A stretch of DNA of 64,000 nucleotides from the NCBI GenBank assembly GCA_900767915.1, contig CAAGAX010000005.1, positions 11,006 through 75,005 of the forward strand. The letters are read 5' to 3'. The notes under the pieces are model-generated. The model worked only from the letters and a program-made list of their open reading frames with translations, searched no databases and was not told the DNA's origin. The translations under genes were made by a program, and so were the position numbers. Positions 44,112-56,200 of the stretch are shown piece by piece (position 1 is the first letter of the stretch; each line of letters starts with the position of its first letter). This DNA comes from Acholeplasmatales bacterium (GTDB lineage Bacteria; Bacillota_I; Bacilli_A; Acholeplasmatales; Anaeroplasmataceae).

Positions 44112-44220
44112 TTATTATTTCTATAAAACACGTTTTTTTGAAATATTATATCGATTTTATAAATCAGAGCTTTAATTTCTACAAATCGTTTTATATAAAT
44201 TATAATTTATTAATACTTAA

Positions 44221-44250
44221 AAAGATAAGTGGTGTATCAAGGATACACCA
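44221..44250 (-). terminator. Terminator after the first giant LRR gene
   Basis: On the minus strand GGTGTATC-CTT-GATACACC is followed by a T-containing run (ACTTATCTTTTT). Confidence 0.65.
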
Positions 44251-44280
44251 GCATATCGATTTAATTATTTATTTACATTA

Positions 44281-47200
44281 CTAACTTAATTTATAGTTAT
44301 AAACAACATTTGCATTACTACCTTCAAATGCATATTGATCAATTCTATTCTTCATTGAAGCCTCATCAAGAGTAAAATAAACTGTTTGATCACTACCCCA
44401 TCCAGTAAATACGCCACTATCAATACCAAATGAATAATAAGAATCATAATCATATAAATTTTCTGATGGAATAACTAGCTTCTTCAAGCCAGTACAATTT
44501 TTAAATGCTTCATAACCAATACTTGAAATATTTCCTTCAAACTTAAGGCTAGCTAAGTTTTTACATCCATCAAAAGCATTTGCATCTATCGTTTCAACTG
44601 ATGCTGGAATAACTATTGATTCTATTGCTGAATTTGAGAAAGCAGTGCCTAAAGAAACAATATCATTTGGAAGTGTAACGCTCTTTAATGATGTACATCC
44701 ACTAAATGTTCTAGTACCTAAATATTTAACACCATCTTTAAATACAACATTAGTTAATGATTTACAGCCTTTAAATAATTCTACAGTATAATCTCCAATT
44801 TCAGCATTTTCAGTGAATAATACATTCTTTAAATTTTTACAATCACCAAATGCTGAATCACCACACATCCAATCAAGGCTTGTATCAAAAACAAGAGATT
44901 CTACACCAGTATTATTAAATGCATTTTGTCCAATGTGGTTAAAAGTTTTATCAATAGTCATAACCTTATCGCCAGTAAAGCTTACTAATGATGTACATCC
45001 ACTAAATGCATAATCACCAATTGATAATGATACATCACCATCTAAAACGAAATTTACAGCCTTAAGACTAGAACAATTTTCAAATAAATTATTTGAAATT
45101 TCTAATGTGTTAGATAAGTTTACAGTTTCTAATGATGTACAATTTTTAAATACACCAGAACCTAAATTTTCAACTGATGTCGGAATAGAAACACTAATTA
45201 ATTTTTCATTGTTACTAAATGCATAATCACCAATTTCTGTTAAAGTTGATGGTAATACAACTTCTGTTATTTGACCAATTCCAGCATATTGTGATTCTTT
45301 AATAGTAGAAACACCCTCTGATAATGTAAGCTTTGTAATTCCATTACAGCCATAGAATGCATCATCTAAAACATTTACATCGCTTGCAATAACGAATTCA
45401 CCTGAAATATCTTTATTTACAACAATCAAATCATTTTTGCTTGAATATAATGAATTTGTTTCATCCAAATAGAAATTCTTATTAGCACTATCAAGATCTA
45501 TTTTAAGATTATTTAATCCCATAAATGGATTATTACCAATCTTTGATACATTTTTACCAATTGTAAACTTAGAAGTTAATCCACTATCCTTAAATGCATA
45601 GCTACCAATCATTGTAACTGAATTTGGTAATGTAATTGATGTTAATAAATCACAACCCTCAAATACACTATCTCCTAAACTAATAAGAGCATTATTATTT
45701 GAGAAATCTACTGTTGCAAGTGCTTTACAATCTTTAAAGGCACTATCACCTAATTCAACTAAGGATGCAGGTAATGTAAATGATGTAACACCAGTACCAG
45801 CAAATGCACCACTTTCAATAACCTCTAGACTATCTGATAATCTAACCTCTGTTAAATTAGTACAGCCATTAAACATACCAGCAGGAATAACTGTTAAATT
45901 GTTTGAATCAACCACAAATTTTGTTAATTTTGAACAATCAGCAAATACATTTGAACCTATTACTTGAATATTATCTAGCTTAACACTAGTAATACCAGTA
46001 TTTTTAAAGGCATTATCACCAAGCTCTGAAACAGCAATTGGTAATTCAACCTCACTTAATTTTTCACAGCCCTCAAATGTTGATTTAGGTAATATCTCTA
46101 GTAAAGGACTAAAATAAACATTTTCTAAATCTTTGCAATTATAGAATAGAGCACTACCAATTTCAGTAACACCAGCAATATTAACATCAACTAAACCAGA
46201 ACCACTAAATGCATTTGAACCAACATACTTAATTGAAGCAGGTAATGCAATTGATTTTAATGATGTACAACCGCTAAATGTTTGACCTTCAATTCTTTCT
46301 AGATTAGTACAATTAAATACAACCTCACTTAGCTCACTACAATTACCAAAGACACTTGATGGAACAGAAAAAGGACTTTCGCTATCATCTGATTCTTGAC
46401 CTAATTGAGTAAGATTTTCAGGTAATACAACCTTCTCTAATCCAGATTGATAAAATGCATATCCACTAATAGACTCTAATGAATTAGGTAATTCAATTGA
46501 TTTTAATGATTTACAACCACTAAATGCACCATATTCAATAAATTGTAATGAATTAGGTAATACAACTTTCTCTAATCCTGTACAACCACTAAATGCATTC
46601 ATAGGGATAGATACTAATTGTCCTTCTATTGTGACATTCACTAATGTTTCTAAACCGCTAAATGCTTCTACACCTAAATCAGTAACATTCTTTGGTAAAA
46701 CAAGCTCTTTTATTTTTGTACCACCAAAGCAACTATATCCAACTGAAGTAACTGAATCTGGTAATGTAATTGACTCAAGTGAACTACAACCATTGAATAC
46801 TTGATCTGTTAATGAATCAAAGCCATTTTCTATTACAACATTTGATAAGCCACTACAATTTTCAAATGCCATAACACCTAATTCAACATTTTTATATAGA
46901 TTAATGCTTGTTAATGATTCACAATATCCAAAAGAATCACAACCAATATAAGTAATATCCTTAGAATAAGATATATCACTTAAAGTAATGCAATTTATAA
47001 ATGCTTCATCTCCAATTGATTCAGCATTTGAAGATACTGATTGAAGTAAAGAACAATTCTCAAACATTCCTCCACTAATTTCTTTAAGATTTGATGGTAA
47101 AGAAACAGAAACTAAAGATTCACATGAACTGAATACCTTTTTACCAACGGCAGAAAGCTTACAATTATCAGCAAATTTTACTTCCTTTAGTGATATACAA

Positions 47201-50200
47201 TCTTTAAAGGCATTTTCACCTAATTCTAATAAGCTTTGAGGGAATTTAACAGATGTAATTTCCTCCTTGCAAGCAAAAGCATTTGCAGCGATGAATTCAA
47301 CACCATCAGGTATAACTACATCGCCTGAAAGATTATTTCCAAATGCATAGAATAATTTTGTCTTATCCTTATTATATATGATTGATGATTCTTCATCTAC
47401 ATAGAATTTATCATTTCCTTCAAGCTTAATTGATTCAATTGAAGTATTATTAACTAATAAATTAGTAATATTATCAACACTTGAAGTTAAAGTGATTTCT
47501 ACTAAATTATTACAATTTGCAAATAAATTAGATCCTAATGATTGTAATACAGCATCAGTACCATCTAATTCATAAACCTTAGGGAATTTAAAGCTTGTTA
47601 GATTTGAACCTGCAAATGCATTATTTCCAATTACAGAAAGATGACTATTATCAGCAAATACAACCTCAGTAAGTCCAGCATTTTCAAATACAGATTCTCC
47701 TAATATTGAAACTGTAGAAGGAATAGTAACTGATGTCAATGCTTTACAACCCTTAAATGCATTTTTATTAATTTCAGTTATTTTAGCATCACCAAAATCA
47801 ACACTAGCTAAATTTTTACAGCCGCTAAATAATGAAGCAGGAATTGCTGTTAATGAAGATGGTACCTTAAATGAAGTAAGATTTGATGAACTAAATACAC
47901 TTGTTCCCACACTATGTACTGTATTAGGTAAATCGATTGCATTTAATACTGTATATGAGAAGGCATAATTTCCAATAGATTCTAATTTACTTCCCTCTTC
48001 AAAAGTTACTGTTGCTAATTTTGAAGCAGAATTAAATGCATTTTTTCCAATAGTTACGCAATTTGCATTAATATTAACTTCTGCTAAAGCTGTACAATAA
48101 TAGAAAGCAGAATCTCCAATTTTAGTAAGACGTTTAGGGAATGTTACTTTTCTAATTTTAGCACCATAGAATGTTGCATCATATTGACTAGAATTATCCT
48201 CAATAACAAGTGGTAAATCGTCATTACCCTCTTCAAATTCAAGATTCAATTGTTTATTTGGATACCATTTATCATTATTATAATAATTACAGCATTGCAT
48301 AAATGCACCAGATTTAATAGTTTTAACTGTATTTGCTACAGTGAAGCTTTCAAGCTTCTTACATCCTTTGAATAATTTTTCTTCAATAACCTCTAGGTTA
48401 GGAAGACTTACAGAAACTAAGCTTGTGCAATCTGCAAACGCTCTTTTTCCAACAACTAATATTCCTTCCTTTTCTACTCCATTTTCAGTATATACAGCAG
48501 ACTTTCCATCCTCAAAGGAAATTGATTTAATTTTAGTATTTCCACATTCATTACCATATGAATTTATACAATTAAAGAAAGCACATGGAACAATTTTATT
48601 AACAGTTTTTGGAATTACAATATCTCCAGAAACTGAATTTGGAGCATAGCATAATACCTTTGCAACTCCATCTTCTTTTAAATAAAGAATACCATCCTTT
48701 TCAACAAATGTTGAATTATTGTTACTAACTGTCAACTTAATTCTTGTACAGCCTAAGAAGCAGTTAATTGTTGAATCATCAGATCCATCATAACTACCAA
48801 ATGTTGTTAATGATTGAGGTATAACAAATTTTTGTAAACTTACACAATTATTAAATGCTTTATCACCTATTGATTCAACTCCCTCAGGTAATTCCATACT
48901 TCCTAATGAAGAACAGTTTTCAAAACATGATTCACCTAGAGAAACTGTACCACTTGGAAGTATAAATTCATTAATACTAGTACAGTTTTTAAATGCTTTA
49001 TCTGAAATAGTAAATTCTAATGCTTCATCTCTTCCATCTTCAAATGTAACTGAGCTTAAATTAGAACAATTTAAGAAAGCTTCTGCTCCAATTGATTTTA
49101 AATTCTTATTTAAAACAACTGTTTTTAATGAAGTATTTCCTGCAAAGCAACCAGAAGCTAGCTCTAAAACACTTTCAGGAACAATAAACTTATCAACATT
49201 AACTGATGGGAAGAAAATTAATTTAGTCTTATTAGCATTATATAAAACACCATTATCATCACTAGAATAGAATTTATTTCCCTCTTCAACTACTACGCTC
49301 TTTAAAGTACTTCCAAATGCTCCTTTTACATCAAATGTAGCCGCATCTTTTCCAATAATAACCTTAGCAACATTACTTGAGCCGTTAATTCCATTAGCGA
49401 AGACTAAATTTCCATTAGCATCATCACTATTAACCTTAATTGTATTTAATTTGTCGTTAGCAGCAAAGGCATTTTCCATAACAACACGAGCATTATGAGG
49501 TAATTCTACATATGTAAATGCACATCCATAGAAAGCATTCTTTGAAATAGTAAGAGTTTCTTCATTTTCATCTTCAAATTCAACACTCTTAATATTCTTA
49601 CATTGATAGAAAGCATTTTCTCCAACATATAAAACTGAGGCTGGAATTTTCACACTAGTTAAATATTTACAATTACTTGCAGCATAATCGCTAATTCTTA
49701 ATAAACCAATTTTTAGTGTTAAATCTCCCTTTCTACCTGCTCCTACAAGTAATAAAGCAGATTTAGTATTATCATATAATAAACCATCAATTGAAGTATA
49801 AGCCTTATTTCCATTTTCAACATTAATATTAACAAGCTTTTCACAAGAGTCAAAGGAATTAATAGTTTTTCCCTCTTCAACTCCATTAGCTAATGAAACT
49901 AAACGCTTAGGTAAAGTAACATTTACTAAATTTCTACAATTAGCAAATGCACGACTAGAAATAGTTAACTCAACTTCCTTTTCATTATAAGGAGTTGCCT
50001 CAAATTCAATACTCTCTAATTTATTAGAATAATAGAAAGCCTCTTCTTCAATTGTTTTAACAGTATATGGAATCTTTACAGATGATACCTTAGAACCATA
50101 GAATGCTTTTAAAGTAATACTAACTGTACCTGGCATAATTTCACATTCACCAGTTAAAGCTTTTGGTACAAATCTTACTTCCCAACCTGATGTAACACTA

Positions 50201-53016
50201 ACTTGGTTATTATAATATAAAACACCATCATATGAAGTATATAATACCTCACCAGTATAATCACTCACCTCATAAACATTAAGTGCTTCTAAATTTGTAC
50301 AATTAGCGAATCCAGTAACTGTATCAATATAAGAAAGAGTATTTGGTACATTTATCTTAACAAGATTACCACATCCTGCAAATGATCCTAATTCGATAAC
50401 TGGTAATCCATTATATTGTGAAGGAATAGTAATTTCATCAATACCTCTTAAATCCACACCTGGTACTGCTTTATATCCAACAACTTTATTACCTTTTTTA
50501 ACTTCTTTATAGTCTAAAGCATTTACCCAATTAGCATATAGTGTAATATTATTCATATAATTCCAACCTGAAACTGAAGCTCCAGAAGCACTTGTAATCT
50601 TAACACCGTTGCCACCTAGACTTGTATACCAACCATCAAATGTTAAATTATCAGCCTTTGTTCTAGATGGAACTGGTAATACAAAGCTTTCCATATAATC
50701 TACATTTGCTGTAGTCATATCCAAAGTAGCATTTTCACCACAATCAAGTGTAACAGTATAAGTTTGTGCCTTCCAGTTTGCATAAAGAACTAATGTTTGA
50801 GAAGGCATATTATCACTTTCAGTATATAACATACCATTTTCCTTCTTACCATCAGGTACATTATACCAACCATCAAATACATATCCATCCTTTGAAGCTG
50901 TAGGAAGAACTAAATTATCACCTAAAGCAAAATATCTATTTGGTAAAGTATACATACTATTTCCAGTACAAGCTTCAAATTGAACTTTGTATGCTTTAAC
51001 TACAATTTTAACAGAAGGATATTTCTTTCCATCCGCATCAAAGAAAGAAACCTCTAAAACATTATCTCCTGATTTTGTAAAAGAAACATTAAAGAAATTT
51101 ATATCTCCATCTACATTATAAACTTTACCATTAACCTTAACCTCATATTTTGAAGCACCTAAAACTGTGTTCCATGATAAAACGCCATTAGCATATGATA
51201 AATCACTTAATCCTAAATAATTAAATTCAATTGGATCAGAATAATATGAATTCATATTAGAATCACTACTTAATGCCATTACTTCAACTCTATAATTTTC
51301 TCCAGCATTAAAGCTATCAGCACTTAAAACAAACGAATTGGTATCAGTAGTATATTCAACATCTCCAACCTTTAAAACATAAGAGCTAGCACCTAATACT
51401 TCATCCCAAGTTATAGTTAATCCATCAGATTTAATATTTTTTGGAGATGCTAATACTTTCTTTTCATATTCAACTGTAGTTGCTTCTAAAGAATTATAGC
51501 CATTAGAAACAGGGTATACTGATAATTTTAATTTACCTGTATATTCTTTTAAACTAAAAGAAGTTACATTTCCTAAATTAAAGACATCCTTAGTATTATC
51601 ATGTTCTACCTCAACAACATATCCTGTTGCGTTTGAAACTCTTGACCAAACAAAATCCGAATCAGAAACAGTAGCATTTTCTACCTTATCTAAAGTTCTA
51701 TCTAATATATATGTAGATGCAATTGATGTTCCATAATCTAATGAATATGCTTCTACAGTGAACTTAATACCACCTTTTTTCATTTGACAATTGCTAAAAT
51801 CAAAATAAGTATTATTTCCTAAATCATATTCCTCTTCATCATGATTATCATTTCCACATTCAACCTTAATCTTATAGCCTTTAGCATTTTCTACCGGATT
51901 AAAAACAAGAATATTTCCTACAACAAAATAACCAGAAACAGTAGCTAATGATTTATTTGCAAAATAAACAACACTTTCCTTACCGTCGCATGATACATTA
52001 ATCTCATAAACTCCAGCATCAAATAAATTAAATTTATAACTATGTTGTACTGATTGTGAGCTTTCCGAATAAACATTACCACTAGGATCTTTAATTCTTA
52101 CATAATATGTTTTATTAGCTCCTAAAGAATTCCAGCTTACTCCGTTTTCATCTACTGATGCATGTAAATTACCATCATCCCATACTGCAAATAAAACAGA
52201 ATCCTTAGTTAGCTTTTCTCCATTATATTGATGAGTAAGCTTATTGCTATCATTAAAATCACTTACCCACCAGCCTAAAAATTTCTTTTTATCAGTTGAT
52301 TCAGGTGTAGGAAGATCATACACAACTCCACCAATAGTTTTTTGAGCAGCAAATAATTCAGTATCACCATCTAAAAATGATACATTATATTCATCAACAC
52401 CTGCTGAAACTGAAACAAATCTAGCATATAATGTTAAATCGCTAGTAACAAGTTCCTTTTCAAAATCGAATTTATCTTTAAATTCCTTATCTTTATACCA
52501 TCCAACAAATACTTCTTTATCCTTAGTTGGATTAAGACGCTTAGTTGCTTTTTTACCATTTAAAACATAAGCTGTATTAGATGTTGTACCATCATTAAAT
52601 GTTACAAGATGTGAAACCATCTTATAAAAATTATAAGAATTACCTTGATACTTCAATACTAATTGTCCATCAACATAATTAGCAGTACAATCTACTAAAT
52701 CATTTGAAGTTAATGTATATTTATCATTTTCAACTGTACAAATTCCTGTATAAGTATTTCCTAAAATTGACAAAGTAAAGTTTTTTCCAAATTTAGTAAA
52801 TAAATATTGTCCTTTTAAGGAATCACAATAATATACTTCACTTTCACTTACATCATCACTTGGTTTTGTAGTAGCTTGAGTTGGATTATTTGTAGACTTT
52901 GAAGGCCCTGTATTAGGAGTTGTATTTTGAGAATTATTGTCTCCACAACTTGCTAAAGATGCTGCAATACCAAGAACCGACATTGCTGTAAAAAACTTAA
53001 ATATTTTCTTTTTCAT
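44281..53016 (-). CDS. Giant BspA-type surface lipoprotein A (2911 residues)
   Basis: The lipobox SLASC (Cys near residue 24) is followed by a Thr/Pro/Asn linker. Residues about 138-285 hold two InlB-type repeats (KEVFVGWYKD...LYARF). About 285-690 holds FN3/Ig-like modules (VSDSDFVWSRVSNATGYVVEV type). About 700-850 holds two more InlB-type repeats (ASKDGYVFDGWYN). From about 860 to the C-terminus a huge LRR_5 array of 23-residue units (LPNSLESISGYAFYQSG) runs unbroken. Six DGVLY-type linker modules punctuate it near residues 925, 1075, 1254, 1440, 1877 and 2520. No LPXTG motif is seen, so anchoring is by lipid. Adhesion or polymer binding is the family expectation. It has its own promoter and terminator. 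Confidence 0.88.
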   Translation of the reverse strand: MKKKIFKFFTAMSVLGIAASLASCGDNNSQNTTPNTGPSKSTNNPTQATTKPSDDVSESEVYYCDSLKGQYLFTKFGKNFTLSILGNTYTGICTVENDKYTLTSNDLVDCTANYVDGQLVLKYQGNSYNFYKMVSHLVTFNDGTTSNTAYVLNGKKATKRLNPTKDKEVFVGWYKDKEFKDKFDFEKELVTSDLTLYARFVSVSAGVDEYNVSFLDGDTELFAAQKTIGGVVYDLPTPESTDKKKFLGWWVSDFNDSNKLTHQYNGEKLTKDSVLFAVWDDGNLHASVDENGVSWNSLGANKTYYVRIKDPSGNVYSESSQSVQHSYKFNLFDAGVYEINVSCDGKESVVYFANKSLATVSGYFVVGNILVFNPVENAKGYKIKVECGNDNHDEEEYDLGNNTYFDFSNCQMKKGGIKFTVEAYSLDYGTSIASTYILDRTLDKVENATVSDSDFVWSRVSNATGYVVEVEHDNTKDVFNLGNVTSFSLKEYTGKLKLSVYPVSNGYNSLEATTVEYEKKVLASPKNIKSDGLTITWDEVLGASSYVLKVGDVEYTTDTNSFVLSADSFNAGENYRVEVMALSSDSNMNSYYSDPIEFNYLGLSDLSYANGVLSWNTVLGASKYEVKVNGKVYNVDGDINFFNVSFTKSGDNVLEVSFFDADGKKYPSVKIVVKAYKVQFEACTGNSMYTLPNRYFALGDNLVLPTASKDGYVFDGWYNVPDGKKENGMLYTESDNMPSQTLVLYANWKAQTYTVTLDCGENATLDMTTANVDYMESFVLPVPSRTKADNLTFDGWYTSLGGNGVKITSASGASVSGWNYMNNITLYANWVNALDYKEVKKGNKVVGYKAVPGVDLRGIDEITIPSQYNGLPVIELGSFAGCGNLVKINVPNTLSYIDTVTGFANCTNLEALNVYEVSDYTGEVLYTSYDGVLYYNNQVSVTSGWEVRFVPKALTGECEIMPGTVSITLKAFYGSKVSSVKIPYTVKTIEEEAFYYSNKLESIEFEATPYNEKEVELTISSRAFANCRNLVNVTLPKRLVSLANGVEEGKTINSFDSCEKLVNINVENGNKAYTSIDGLLYDNTKSALLLVGAGRKGDLTLKIGLLRISDYAASNCKYLTSVKIPASVLYVGENAFYQCKNIKSVEFEDENEETLTISKNAFYGCAFTYVELPHNARVVMENAFAANDKLNTIKVNSDDANGNLVFANGINGSSNVAKVIIGKDAATFDVKGAFGSTLKSVVVEEGNKFYSSDDNGVLYNANKTKLIFFPSVNVDKFIVPESVLELASGCFAGNTSLKTVVLNKNLKSIGAEAFLNCSNLSSVTFEDGRDEALEFTISDKAFKNCTSINEFILPSGTVSLGESCFENCSSLGSMELPEGVESIGDKAFNNCVSLQKFVIPQSLTTFGSYDGSDDSTINCFLGCTRIKLTVSNNNSTFVEKDGILYLKEDGVAKVLCYAPNSVSGDIVIPKTVNKIVPCAFFNCINSYGNECGNTKIKSISFEDGKSAVYTENGVEKEGILVVGKRAFADCTSLVSVSLPNLEVIEEKLFKGCKKLESFTVANTVKTIKSGAFMQCCNYYNNDKWYPNKQLNLEFEEGNDDLPLVIEDNSSQYDATFYGAKIRKVTFPKRLTKIGDSAFYYCTALAEVNINANCVTIGKNAFNSASKLATVTFEEGSKLESIGNYAFSYTVLNAIDLPNTVHSVGTSVFSSSNLTSFKVPSSLTAIPASLFSGCKNLASVDFGDAKITEINKNAFKGCKALTSVTIPSTVSILGESVFENAGLTEVVFADNSHLSVIGNNAFAGSNLTSFKFPKVYELDGTDAVLQSLGSNLFANCNNLVEITLTSSVDNITNLLVNNTSIESIKLEGNDKFYVDEESSIIYNKDKTKLFYAFGNNLSGDVVIPDGVEFIAANAFACKEEITSVKFPQSLLELGENAFKDCISLKEVKFADNCKLSAVGKKVFSSCESLVSVSLPSNLKEISGGMFENCSLLQSVSSNAESIGDEAFINCITLSDISYSKDITYIGCDSFGYCESLTSINLYKNVELGVMAFENCSGLSNVVIENGFDSLTDQVFNGCSSLESITLPDSVTSVGYSCFGGTKIKELVLPKNVTDLGVEAFSGLETLVNVTIEGQLVSIPMNAFSGCTGLEKVVLPNSLQFIEYGAFSGCKSLKSIELPNSLESISGYAFYQSGLEKVVLPENLTQLGQESDDSESPFSVPSSVFGNCSELSEVVFNCTNLERIEGQTFSGCTSLKSIALPASIKYVGSNAFSGSGLVDVNIAGVTEIGSALFYNCKDLENVYFSPLLEILPKSTFEGCEKLSEVELPIAVSELGDNAFKNTGITSVKLDNIQVIGSNVFADCSKLTKFVVDSNNLTVIPAGMFNGCTNLTEVRLSDSLEVIESGAFAGTGVTSFTLPASLVELGDSAFKDCKALATVDFSNNNALISLGDSVFEGCDLLTSITLPNSVTMIGSYAFKDSGLTSKFTIGKNVSKIGNNPFMGLNNLKIDLDSANKNFYLDETNSLYSSKNDLIVVNKDISGEFVIASDVNVLDDAFYGCNGITKLTLSEGVSTIKESQYAGIGQITEVVLPSTLTEIGDYAFSNNEKLISVSIPTSVENLGSGVFKNCTSLETVNLSNTLEISNNLFENCSSLKAVNFVLDGDVSLSIGDYAFSGCTSLVSFTGDKVMTIDKTFNHIGQNAFNNTGVESLVFDTSLDWMCGDSAFGDCKNLKNVLFTENAEIGDYTVELFKGCKSLTNVVFKDGVKYLGTRTFSGCTSLKSVTLPNDIVSLGTAFSNSAIESIVIPASVETIDANAFDGCKNLASLKFEGNISSIGYEAFKNCTGLKKLVIPSENLYDYDSYYSFGIDSGVFTGWGSDQTVYFTLDEASMKNRIDQYAFEGSNANVVYNYKLS

Positions 53017-53077
53017 ATAAAATCTCTCCTTTTATATAGTTTTTTTAATCCATTTTCAATTTTTAATTAATCTATTT

Positions 53078-53099
53078 TTAATCATTAAAAAATGATTAA
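53078..53099 (-). repeat. Inverted repeat at the start of giant gene A transcript
   Basis: TTAATCATT-AAAA-AATGATTAA is a perfect 9-bp dyad just downstream of the -10 box (53105-53110), at the expected transcription start. It could be an operator or a 5' mRNA hairpin. The paralogue has only a half-site at the same place. Confidence 0.5.
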
Positions 53100-53104
53100 T
53101 TGAT

Positions 53105-53133
53105 ATTATATTCTAAAAAAATAATTATTTCAA
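53105..53133 (-). promoter_or_regulatory. Promoter of giant gene A
   Basis: On the minus strand TTGAAA (53128-53133), a 17-base spacer ending TTAGAA and TATAAT (53105-53110). The same hexamers, spacing and TTAGAA occur upstream of giant gene B. Confidence 0.8.
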
Positions 53134-53217
53134 TATAATTTCAATAAAAATGGTGAGATTTTTTAATTTCTTTCGAATTTTAATCGTTTAAATCTAATTT
53201 TAAACATTTTTAATTTA

Positions 53218-53255
53218 TAAAAAAGCATATTATCCATTTCTAGATAATATGCTTT
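53218..53255 (-). terminator. Terminator after giant gene B
   Basis: AAAGCATATTATC and GATAATATGCTTT form a 13-bp stem with an eight-base loop, followed on the minus strand by TTTTTTAT. Confidence 0.85.
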
Positions 53256-53276
53256 ATGAAATACTATATTTTTTTA

Positions 53277-56200
53277 TTACATTTTATAATTGTATACAAC
53301 CTTACATTCACTATCATCAAATACATACTTTGATAAATCATAAATGCTCTTTTGGTCAGTTGTAAAGTAAACAGTTTGCTTTTCTGTCCATCCAGTAAAC
53401 ATATAGCTTCCGATTGATACTAATTCATCAGAAGGTATAACTAGCTTCATTAATGATGTACAATTTTCAAATAAAGCATAGCTTAATGAATGAACATAGC
53501 CTTCAAATGTAAGTGATCTTAATTTTGTACAGCCACTAAATGCACTAGAACCAATTGTTTCTACACTACGAGGTAATACTAATGTTTCAAGACCACTACC
53601 CTTAAATGCATAATAATTAATTGTAGTTAATGTTTCTGGTAATTTCATTGTTTTTAAACTTGAACAATTTTCAAATGCACCAGCAGAAATCATTGTAATA
53701 GAATCAGGTAGTTTAACATCTGATAATAATGGTGATTCTTCAAACATATAATTACCTATTAAAGTAGTTCCATCTTCAAATGTTACACTCTTTAAATTAG
53801 GACATTTTGCAAATACATTATATCCATATTCAGTTACCATCTTTGGTACTGTAAGTGACTCAAAGCCAGCTCCTTTAAATGCATATGATTCAATTGTTTT
53901 TAAAGTATTAGGGAATGTAAATTCTTTTAAATTTACGCAATTTTCAAAAGCACCAATTCCAATATCTACTAATTTTTTATCTTCACCAACAAATTCTACA
54001 CTAGATAGATTCTTACAATTAACGAACATTCTTTGTGGTATCTTTTCAAGTGCGTTTGAAATTGTAACCTTTTCTAATCCTGAACCGGCCAATACATAAT
54101 TACCATATTCAATATTAGCTTTAACATCAAGTTCTTTTAAACTTGAATTATATGCTAAAGCATAATCACCAACTTTTTTCATTGTAGAAGGTAAAGTTAT
54201 ACTAACAACATTAGGAATAGAGGCTAAAGAATAAGCATATAATTCTTCTACTCCTTCAGCTATAGTAATCTTTGTTAGGAAATTACAATTTGAGAAAGCA
54301 TATCCTAATATTTTAACATTACTTTCAACAACATATTCACCTATTAATTTTGAATTACAAGAAATTAATTCATCATCCATAGTATATAAAGATTTTTTTG
54401 CATCAGTCTTATAATTCTTATTAAGAGGATCGACATTTATATCTGTAACATCTTTACAACCCATAAATGGATTATTTCCAATCTTTGTAACATTCTTTCC
54501 AATATAAAATGTACCATTTAATCCACTATCTTTAAATGCGTTATCACCAATTTCTTCAAGAGTATCTGGTAAAGTGATTTCAGATAATAATTCACATCCT
54601 TCAAATGCATTATCACCAACTTTTTTAATACTATCATTATTTGTAAAATCAATTCCACGTAAAGACTTACAATTTTTAAATGCACCATTGCCTAAAACTT
54701 CTAATCCCTTAGGTAATACAAATGATGTAACACCTGTTCCAGCAAATGCATTAGCTCCAATTTTCACTAATGAATCTGATAATTTTAGATTTGTAAGCTT
54801 TTCGCAGCCATTAAACATACCATCAGGAATCTCTTTAATATCACTTGATGTAGCTTCAAATGACTCTAGTTTTTTACAGCCATCAAATACTTCATCACCA
54901 AAATTACTAATATTAGGTAAATTTACTTTTGTTATACCTGTATTTTGATAAGAACAATCACCTAATTCTGTAACTGCTGTTGGGAAATCTACATCTACTA
55001 AGCTTACACATCCACTAAATAGATAATTAGGAATTTTTGTTAATGATTCATTAAAGATAACCTTCTTTAAATTTTCACAATTTTTAAATACACTATCACC
55101 TAATTCTGTAACTGATGAAATATTAATCTCTTCAATTCCAGATTCCTTAAAACAGCTACTATAAATAGATTCAATACCATTTGGTAAAGTTATTGACTTC
55201 AAAGCTGGAGTATTTTCAAATAAATATCCTCCTAGTTCTTTCATAACTTTACTTTCAATAACTACTTCTTTTAAATTTAAGCAATCAGCAAATACCTCTG
55301 TATAAGAATATGAACTAATTGTATCACCATAATAATAAACACCAACATCCTTTACATTCTTAGGTAAAGTAATAGTTTCTAGTCCAGATCCTTGGAATGC
55401 ACTTGATCCAATTGAAACTAGACTCTCAGGCAATTTTATTTCTTTTAAGGCTTTACACTCATAAAAACAATTGTAAGCTATAAATTCAATACCTTCAGCA
55501 AGCTCTACATTTTCAAGGTTTGTACAAGATTCAAATAAGCTATCACCTAATTCAACGATTGGTGCTTCAACCTTTGCACTAACAAGTGTTTTTAAACCAT
55601 CAAATATATTCCAACCTAATTCTTCAACATTACAAGGAATAGTAACCTCTGTAAGCTTTGTACCATTAAAACAATAATTACCAATTGATTTTAAAGATTG
55701 AGGTAATGTAATTGAAGTTAAACTACTACAATTTTGGAATGTATAAGAAGGTAATGATTCAAAGCCTTCTTCAAATTCAACATTAGTTAATCCACTACAG
55801 CCCTCAAATACCTTTTGTCCTAAAGTAATATTTGCGTATAGTTTAAATGATTCAAGACTAAAGCAGCTAAAAAACGCACTCTCATCAATTTCAGTTAAAT
55901 TCTTTGAGAAATTAGCATGTGCCAATTTTACGCAATTATTAAATGCATTAGAACCTATCTTAGTACTCTTTAAAGCACTAATACTTTCTAAACTACTACA
56001 GCCATAGAACATATAATCAGAAATAGATGTTAATCCTGTTGGTAAAGAAACATTTTTAAGCATTTCTGAATTACTAAATAAATAATTTCCTAGAGTTGTT
56101 AATTGAGATTCACTATCAAATTCAACTAATTCTAGTGATTTACAATTTGCAAAAGCATAATCGCCAACCTCAACTACTGATTTAGGCACAAAAATCTTTG

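Noticed and set aside
44813..48649. Plus-strand frames antisense to the giant LRR genes (for example 44813-45013 and 48341-48649)
   Set aside because: They mirror the repetitive LRR coding sequence, have no ribosome sites and no family resemblance.
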